A DNA stretch of 64,000 nucleotides from Ceraceosorus guamensis (taxonomy: Eukaryota > Basidiomycota > Exobasidiomycetes > Ceraceosorales > Ceraceosoraceae): the NCBI RefSeq assembly GCF_003144195.1, contig NW_020289999.1:131544-195543 (forward strand). Reading direction: 5' to 3'. Every line of letters begins with the position of its first letter. Position 1 is the first letter of the stretch. The notes below the pieces were generated by a model. The model saw only the letters and a list, made by a program, of their open reading frames with translations. It was not told the origin of the DNA and did not search any database. A program made the position numbers and the translations under genes. Positions 57,661-64,000 of this stretch are shown in pieces.

Positions 57661-60600
57661 ATGGCGCTTCGTCCGCGTCTCAGAAGCGTCCTTCTGGCTG
57701 CGCATACATCCCGAGGAGCGTGGAGATCTACTTATTCCCTCGACTCGAGGTCTAGCATTGACAGGATCACTCGGCGGCACGCCAGCTCACGAGCGGATGA
57801 AGAGCTAGACGAACAGACTTATGATGAACATGATGATAACGTCTATGGACTTCATGGGCTCGAAGAGAAATCGCAAATCGACGTGGCGAGCTTCTTCGCT
57901 CAAGAGTCTCAAAGAGCTTCCTCGAGCAAGGTAGGCCGACCACGTCAAGGTGCGAAATCCGACCCAACCGTCTTTCAAAAGGCTGCTTATGGCGAGGACG
58001 TGACCGACCCCGCGTCCACGCCAAATGCTTGGCCGCAAGAGACCGACGCGGGCTCCCTGAAGAATGATGCGCCCGATCTCAGCGAGCTTGACGAGGTGAT
58101 CACGCGCGTCAAGACTCTGCATGCTCAGAAGATGCGAGCGGCTACTCGGGTTGGGAAGGCCAAATCCAAAGCGGAATATCAGATGAAGCTCTGGGACGCA
58201 TGTGTGGCTTCCGTCTACTCCGCTTTCAATGTCTCTCAGCTGAGAGCACAGAGAACAGCCGCCTTCAGTGGCAGTCCCATTTCCGCCACCAAGCAGGAGA
58301 TATTGGACCAACTGGCTGGGTCAGAGTCAAAGACTCTCAACAAGCGAAGGTTGGTGGAGCTGCTCATTGTGGGAAGATATGGCATCACACCACTCGTCGA
58401 GGAGCCCGAAACAAACGCTGAAAAAGATTCTCGGGTATCCGCTCCGGTCATTGTTCACAAGGCCGAGGTCGACGTTGCCCTACGCGATGCGTGGCTTTGG
58501 CAGCTTGGCGATGCTCGCGCAACCGTCTTGTCCAACGCTGCTGCGCGCCTACAGCAAAGGTATGTGGAGCAGCAAGAATTGGAGTCTCCGAGCGAAGAGA
58601 GCGACGACTTTTTGGGCCCAGGAGAGTCCAGACGCAAGGTGCGAGTTGAGGCTGGTTTCGCCGACTTGCAGCACAATGTTCATGGCGACGAAAATACGGA
58701 GCCGAATTTTGTCATCCCCATCAGAGGGCGCAATGAAGAGCATGTGCATCTGCTCAAAGAGTGCCTGCAAGGCTGGGTCGACGGCATGGTGAGTGTTGAG
58801 CCTAGCTTGCGGAGAGAGGGAGTCGTCAATGTTAGTTTGGAAAGCTAAATGACTTTGTCTCCTGCCCAACCTTGTAGGCAAGTCTGCAGCCCATCGACGT
58901 AGATCTAGCCACGCTTTTGTCCGACGAGCCCATCGATGTCCCGCCACCTTCGCCCGACATTCTGTTCGCAGTGCGAGATGTGGCAAAAGTCTTCATCGAC
59001 TACGCCCCTTCGCAAGCCTTGAGACAAGCGACGAATCCAGCGACTGACTCGACTTCCGTCCAGCTGGACGCCAAGGACCTCTTGCAGTTGCGAATGTACA
59101 CTCTAGACGAGCATTCCGCCGCTCTAGCGCAGGCTCTGCTGCGGCAGTACGTGTCCGAAGCATCACAAGCTTCATCGCGTTCCCTCATGTCCTACGCCGT
59201 GTCGCCGGACAACGTTGGTGGTATTCCTCCCGACCACCGAGAGCACAAGGGCGCTCTGTACGGCATGGTCCCGAGCTTCGCTCAATCTCAACCGAATTGG
59301 ACTGCTCGTGCGACGGCAGAAGGTCTGAGTTGGCGTGTCGGCAGGCATCTTCGATCTTGGGAGACGGACGCTGGTCACATGCAGATTTCAAACATCTTTC
59401 ATGCATCGAACGAAAGCGGTGCGGAGTATACGTTGTCGCCCTGGTCTTTCCTTGAACGGAAATTATCGACATCTGGTCAAAGCGGGCAGCCCATTTCGGG
59501 ATCTAAAGAGCGCGTGTACAGCGTAGAATTTGGCATCATCACTTTCGATTCGCCGGGTGACTCTCTGCTCAGTGCACCCATGCTCTCGACTTGGCCGCTC
59601 AATGCGCTGCAGGATCAGCTCAGCTCAATGGATCCACCTTCCTTCCGCCCCTCGGTCGCACCTTGGGGCACGCTCTTATTGGCCGATTACAAGAGCGGCA
59701 GGAATGTTACGAGGGGCTTGTCTGGCATAGGAATGCTCGTGGACCAGAAGGAAGATCATCATGCTAGACTAACATATCGCGCCGCTGATGGTCGAAGGCT
59801 TGTGGTCAAGATCGCACACCCGACGCCTGCTACACACAATCCTGCGGTCGAGGCCCGCGCGCTCGAGGCACGTCGTGCGAAGAGTCAGTTTGACACTGAA
59901 CGCTCAGAGCCATTTGATCTGGAGTCTGAAGACTCTGAATGGGAGCCAAACCATGAGGCGCCAGCGTCTACAGCTCCAAGTCTGGACAGCAATGTTGATG
60001 AAGCCCTCAAGAATTCGAGTCACGACGATGCTACCATCGCTCCCGAGCCGGACGCAACCCCGGTCGCACCTGCCGACACGGCCATATCTGCTTCCTGGGC
60101 GAATGCATCAGAAGCGGACGTCATTGCGCCACAGCACCCCGTTGATATGCGCATACAGGCCTTGCAACGGCACTCGCTTTCGCAAGACGATGTCGCAAGC
60201 GTTCGCAGTGCTCTCGAAGGCTTTCTGCAAAGCTGGACCCAGCTTGCGAAGGAGGCGGCCGCGCACGAAAAATCTCAATCTGGCAAGCGTCAGGCTGCAG
60301 TAGATGCAGTGCCAGTGCCGCTCTCAGGCAAAGGAATGCCGCTCGCTCCGTCGCAGCTCGTAGTAGGGGGTGATCGTCTGAAACTCGAGAGCGCAGAACA
60401 TATCGACTGCCTACAATTCTACTATGTGGGCACGTCGGAGCCACGCGCATCGTACGATCCTTTCGGCGAGCCTGCTGACAACCCTGCACAATCTCAAGTG
60501 AGCGTCGAAGACGATGCGCAACAAGCGTGGAAGAGCGTGATGGACGTGCTGGAGGAAATGTCGCAGCAGGATGCGGACGCTACGCAGCGAGAGAGCGATA

Positions 60601-60866
60601 GGAAAATGCTCAAGGAGCTCGCTAGCGTGCCTTATCGACCTCGAATCGTCTTTGAAAACGTAAAAAGAGATGGGGATACACACTCGAGCACCAGGATGCG
60701 TCTCGAATGGTCAGATGAACCCTCTCCTCCGGCGAAACTTGATGGAAGCATTGCATCCGAGCCAGCTACAACTTCTACACCTGCTCTTCCTTGGTCGACA
60801 GCCGCTTACCACATCAACAGCATCTTGTCGCGCAAATTTCGCACCTTGCGCGGCGCCCAAACGTAG
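57661..60866 (+). CDS. Mitochondrial Sls1-like inner-membrane regulator
   Basis: Exons 57661-58788 and 58878-60866 (89-bp intron) encode 1038 residues. The N-terminus MALRPRLRSVLLAAHTSRGA is a clear mitochondrial presequence. The N-terminal half has helical, KH-like segments (LDEVITRVKTLHAQKMRAAT; TLNKRRLVELLIVGRYGITP). The second half contains DILFAVRDVAKVFIDYAP, YSVEFGIITFDSP, HIDCLQFYYVG and PYRPRIVFENVKRDG, with an acidic disordered linker at about 750-860. The pattern resembles fungal Sls1, a matrix-facing inner-membrane protein that couples mitochondrial mRNA delivery to translation and, in yeast, binds Nam1 and the mitochondrial RNA polymerase. I assign it by overall resemblance rather than a decisive motif. 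The presequence is firm and the family assignment moderate. Its stop lies 84 bp from that of the convergent UCS gene. Confidence 0.62.
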
Positions 60867-60950
60867 CCTGGGCGATTACTTGCCCGTGATAGGTACAGCA
60901 GGAAATATCACACACGATCGGAATGCTATGTATTGCCCTGCACCAAGCGG

Positions 60951-63731
60951 CTACTCTCGTGCTTGGTCGAGCGAGATCCTACCTCTTCTGAAGTGCTCTA
61001 TGATCTCTCTCCACATACTTCTTTCTTCCTCTGACATTTCTCGCAGACGTTTTCCTGCGCCAAGCACAGCGTCCACGATTCCGCTCTGAGCCAGTGTCTG
61101 CCCGACCTGATGAAGCTGCGCCGTCTCATGCGTGTCGGCTAGCCAGGTCGCATATTGGCCCAGACAGCCTATACAAGCCAAAGCTCTCGTGCGCAGGTCT
61201 CTTCTTGCTCCAACAGGCCCGAGCGGATGAGGCATGACTTTCGCATCCTCCTCTTCCATCTTGATCTCCTCTTCCGCGCTCAGACTCGTACGCGTCTCGC
61301 TATCCTCTCCCTCTTCCTGCTCCTCCTCCTCCTCCAAAGCCGAGATTTTGGCCGCTCGCACTGATGTGCCCGGCTGCAAAAGACGCGCTAGGATGTTGAG
61401 GCTTCGTGGACGAAGATGCAGCAGTCTTTTGCATCCCGACGGCGAAGAGAGGAGCGCAGCTAGCGCAGCCGAAGCTGCCAATCTGAGTGGCAATGCGCTC
61501 TTACGTTCTTGCGCAGCATCGATCGCATCTGTGCCCTCTTCCTGCGCTGCTTCGCACACGGCGCATAGAGCCAAGAGGATGTGTATGCGAGCCGTAGCTG
61601 CTGATTTGCCAATGTCTACTTTGAGATCCGAAATGGGCCGGTTGGAAGTGGATGCTCTTTCATCCTCCACCTCCCCATTCCATTGCGCAGCAACGCTCTC
61701 ATCTTGGCAAAGGTTGCAGACCAACTCTACGGCCGCTCGGCGCTCCAACAGGTTAGGACTGGCGATGCGATCGTACAAAGCCTCGCTGACCGTCACACTG
61801 TGAGGCTCCTGGAGCTTCGATGCGCTCGCGTTCGTCGAAGCAGAACGGTCCAAGCGGGACTTTGCGACTGTCGCGGCTAGCTCAGGCAAGCTTGCCAAGT
61901 TCGTCAGTGCTAGACAAGCCTCGAAGCGCTGCAGTGCGTTGCTTGCGGGGCTCAAAAAGAGCGCAGCGATGCTCTGAAGAGGGGCGACGGCCAGAGGAAA
62001 CATGAGTTGAGGGGGCAGACTAATGCATAATCGAGCTAGAGCTTGGAGAGGCGCAAGGAGCAGAGCATCTTTATCTTGCGTCGACATTGAACCTGCAGAA
62101 GCAGGCTCTTGCAGATTCGTGACGATAGGAAGCGCCGAAGAGCTCAAAGAGAGCAGCGCTCTGGCACAGCCGTCCTGCACCAGCTTGGCTCTGACTTTGC
62201 GATCTTGCGGCGTCGTCAATCCCAATAGACTCAAGCCTACAGCGATCCTTGTCGCGCTCGTGCCCTTCTCTGTTCCCGCCGACACCGCAGCGATGCTCAG
62301 CCTCGTCAATTGTTGTCCTGCGCCAGTAGCGACGAGCTTGAGCATTCTCGTTTCTAGAACGGCAGGCGACTCTTCAGCGGGTGGGGATGCGCCAGAAGCT
62401 TTGCAGCGAAGTGCTAGCATTTGCTTTTCTTGAGCGGACAGCACGGGTGGATAGGCAGCCAAAGAGCCGAAAAGGCTCGCAAGCGCGTAGATTGCAGCTC
62501 CGTCCGCTCTTGTCTGCGCACTGTAGGGGTCCACAGCATAGCTGGAAGCGTCTCGAGTCCTTGCCTGGGTAGAAGATCCCGACACGTCACTGCCTCGACT
62601 GGGAAAGACTGCTCTTCGTGCGCCCAACGACTTGATGGGACCCAGTTCGCTACTACAAAGTGCTTGTAGAAGCTCATCATCCGCTATAATTGCCACCTTC
62701 TCTTGCGGATCACTAGCGAGATGCGCCAGAGCTTCCAGAGCGAGCATATGTGCCGAGTCTCTTAGCTCCTCGATGAACGCTTTGAGGGATTCCCGCTGCG
62801 CTTCTGATATATGCTGAATGGGCAGAGACGTAGGGCCATGCGAAAGGCTGTCGATCAGCTGTGCCTTTGCCAAAGCTCTGACAGACGTTCTCAATTCCGC
62901 TTCTTCTTTCCTCTTCAGCTCCTTTTCCGCTTCGCTCTCTCCCTTCGCTTGAACACCCTCTGTCCTGATCTCCTCCTCCTCCTCCACGCCTGTCGCTCTT
63001 CGTTTGACCTTCGACGGAGGAAAATCGCCCCGACTGTTCTCCATTGGTGTTGCACCGCTCAGTTTCAGGAGAGACAGACCGACGGCTAGAGCTGCTCGAG
63101 CTAGTACGCTCGATGGCGGAGAATGTTGCAGTTCGGCAGCATCCACCACATCGCAGGCCCATTGCACAAAGTGTGAAGATTGCGAGAGCAGCTTTCTGAA
63201 ATTGGCGTGAGAGCAGAGTGAGCTGAATAGTTGCGCGACTGATTGCAGCTCTGCGCTCGACCAGATGGTCTCTGCTCCGAGGGATGTGGAAGCCTCGGGC
63301 GAGTCTGAGGCTGCGGTTGATGTATCGTGATCCAGTGCTGCCTCTACGTTGCTGAGCAGATCTGGCAAGAGCCGAGATATGGACGCCGCGCATTTGTCCG
63401 GCACAGCAGCAACGAGCACATCGAGCGCTCTCAAGGCCGACAACCTGAGCTTTGGCCCCTCCTCTTCCTCCTTCTCATCTTCACCTGACCTCCTCATCAA
63501 TCTCTTCTCGATCTCCCTTTCCAGCTTCTCATACTCTGACAAAATCTTCGAAGAAGAAGGAATGCTGTCGCTCTTCTGGCTCTCTGCCACACCCACCGAC
63601 ACGCCAGCCAGTCGAATCAAGCTTAGCGTGCCATGGCCAATCTGCTCCCGCGTCGCCAAGGGTGAGAAGGATTGCAAGATGGACGACGCATCTTGTTGCA
63701 ACGACAATCCATCCAGCGACAATTCCTTCAT
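60951..63731 (-). CDS. UCS-domain myosin chaperone (UNC-45/She4/Rng3-like)
   Basis: A single exon of 926 residues from ATG 63731. The whole protein is alpha-helical with armadillo-like repeats: LRLSALRALDVLVAAVPDK, FRKLLSQSSHFVQWACDVVD, DGAAIYALASLFGSLAAYPP, RFEACLALTNLASLPELAAT, NLLERRAAVELVCNLCQDE, and RTRALACIGCLGQYATWLAD. FEACLALTNL and LERRAAVELVCNL correspond to conserved UCS-domain repeats. These proteins fold and stabilise myosin heads for actin-ring and polarity functions. Like other fungal UCS proteins it lacks the N-terminal TPR domain of animal UNC-45. Two acidic inserts (EDEKEEEEG near 85 and EEEEEQEEGED near 805) interrupt the repeats. An upstream exon ending at a CTAG acceptor just before the ATG cannot be excluded, because that area runs into the (GAGT)n repeat. 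Confidence 0.8.
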   Translation of the reverse strand: MKELSLDGLSLQQDASSILQSFSPLATREQIGHGTLSLIRLAGVSVGVAESQKSDSIPSSSKILSEYEKLEREIEKRLMRRSGEDEKEEEEGPKLRLSALRALDVLVAAVPDKCAASISRLLPDLLSNVEAALDHDTSTAASDSPEASTSLGAETIWSSAELQSVAQLFSSLCSHANFRKLLSQSSHFVQWACDVVDAAELQHSPPSSVLARAALAVGLSLLKLSGATPMENSRGDFPPSKVKRRATGVEEEEEIRTEGVQAKGESEAEKELKRKEEAELRTSVRALAKAQLIDSLSHGPTSLPIQHISEAQRESLKAFIEELRDSAHMLALEALAHLASDPQEKVAIIADDELLQALCSSELGPIKSLGARRAVFPSRGSDVSGSSTQARTRDASSYAVDPYSAQTRADGAAIYALASLFGSLAAYPPVLSAQEKQMLALRCKASGASPPAEESPAVLETRMLKLVATGAGQQLTRLSIAAVSAGTEKGTSATRIAVGLSLLGLTTPQDRKVRAKLVQDGCARALLSLSSSALPIVTNLQEPASAGSMSTQDKDALLLAPLQALARLCISLPPQLMFPLAVAPLQSIAALFLSPASNALQRFEACLALTNLASLPELAATVAKSRLDRSASTNASASKLQEPHSVTVSEALYDRIASPNLLERRAAVELVCNLCQDESVAAQWNGEVEDERASTSNRPISDLKVDIGKSAATARIHILLALCAVCEAAQEEGTDAIDAAQERKSALPLRLAASAALAALLSSPSGCKRLLHLRPRSLNILARLLQPGTSVRAAKISALEEEEEQEEGEDSETRTSLSAEEEIKMEEEDAKVMPHPLGPVGARRDLRTRALACIGCLGQYATWLADTHETAQLHQVGQTLAQSGIVDAVLGAGKRLREMSEEERSMWREIIEHFRRGRISLDQARE

Positions 63732-63800
63732 CTGCCCGCCCTTTGCGATCGTGCGCTAGATGATGGATCAATTGCGGAGAGTGAATGGGTGGGTGTGAAT

Positions 63801-63909
63801 GAGTGAGTGAGTGAGTGAGTGAGTGAGTGAGTGAGTGAGTGAGTNNNNNNNNNNTGAGTGAGTGAGTGAGTGAGTGAGTGAGTGAGTGAGTGAGTGAGTA
63901 AGTGAGTGA
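63801..63909. repeat. (GAGT)n microsatellite containing a 10-N assembly gap
   Basis: Tandem GAGT units flank ten undetermined bases (63845-63854). The true array length is unknown, since gap size 10 is likely a placeholder. One variant unit (GAGTAAGT) occurs near 63896. It lies about 70 bp upstream of the UCS gene start, within its probable 5' leader or promoter. Confidence 0.95.
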
Positions 63910-64000
63910 ACGATGAAGAGGTTGATGGACCAGCTGCGGGCGCTGTTGCGCCGCTGTACACTCAAGACTGCATGAGGTGGAGGAGAGGATATGCACACAG
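63910..64000. other. Window end, unassigned
   Basis: About 90 bp beyond the repeat, with no recognised coding sequence. It may belong to the leader of the UCS gene. Confidence 0.3.

Noticed and set aside
63529-63998. Frames encoding Thr-His-Ser-Leu repeats
   Set aside because: Translation of the (GAGT)n microsatellite and its N gap.
1-64000. tRNA, rRNA, transposon, retroelement or CRISPR content
   Set aside because: I looked for B-box-like tRNA signals, terminal repeats, transposase or reverse-transcriptase motifs and direct-repeat arrays, and saw none that held up by eye.

Overview
The window is nuclear DNA from a basidiomycete fungus, most likely of the smut subphylum (Ustilaginomycotina). 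Three things point there: compact genes with short introns (63-260 bp, almost all GTGAGT/GTAAGT...(C/T)AG), Ser/Ala/Arg-rich proteins, and intergenic DNA packed with degenerate words such as GTGACTC, TCACGATTC and TCAAGATTC. No rRNA, tRNA, transposon, retroelement or CRISPR array was recognised. The right end carries a 10-N assembly gap inside a (GAGT)n repeat, so the window comes from a draft scaffold.

Layout. 1-301: 5' part of an unknown basic protein (-). 787-2992: Trm44-type tRNA methyltransferase (+). 3075-5254: M20 amidohydrolase, nine exons (-). 5923-8326: TLDc/Oxr1 protein (+). 8809-10273: mitochondrial ribosomal protein uL1m (-). 11261-18224: very large Mi-2/Mit1-like chromatin remodeller (+). 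18539-19669: Rrp47/C1D exosome cofactor (-). 20354-21568 (+) and 21997-23399 (-): two unrecognised proteins. 25799-26791: mitochondrial acyl carrier protein (-). 27421-30293: Cqd1/ADCK2-type UbiB kinase-like protein (+). 30655-35863: LRR-RhoGEF (-). 35864-40091: a 4.2-kb gene-poor gap. 40092-40507: Pkr1 (+). 41323-43340: Prp45/SKIP splicing factor (+). 44051-45772: ketopantoate reductase (-). 47052-52036: a 1590-residue adenylation-PCP-membrane-triple LbH megaenzyme (-). 52037-57660: mostly non-coding, with one doubtful membrane-protein gene. 57661-60866: Sls1-like mitochondrial protein (+). 60951-63731: UCS-domain myosin chaperone (-).

Most genes are housekeeping and sit as divergent or convergent neighbours rather than in a biosynthetic cluster. 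Several act in mitochondria (uL1m, ACP, Cqd1-like, Sls1-like). Others serve RNA and chromatin (Trm44, Rrp47, Prp45, Mit1-like) or the cytoskeleton and polarity (RhoGEF, UCS protein).

The stand-out is the megaenzyme at 47052-52036. Its order (adenylation, a second orphan adenylation C-terminal subdomain, peptidyl carrier, then membrane segments interleaved with three left-handed beta-helix modules) matches bacterial epsilon-poly-L-lysine synthetase, which polymerises an amino acid without a classical condensation domain. The adenylation part, however, looks more like an acyl/oxalyl-CoA ligase. Its product cannot be read from sequence, and it is the best candidate here for undescribed chemistry. 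Exon structures were worked out by hand from splice signals, reading-frame continuity and family resemblance. No alignment or search was run.
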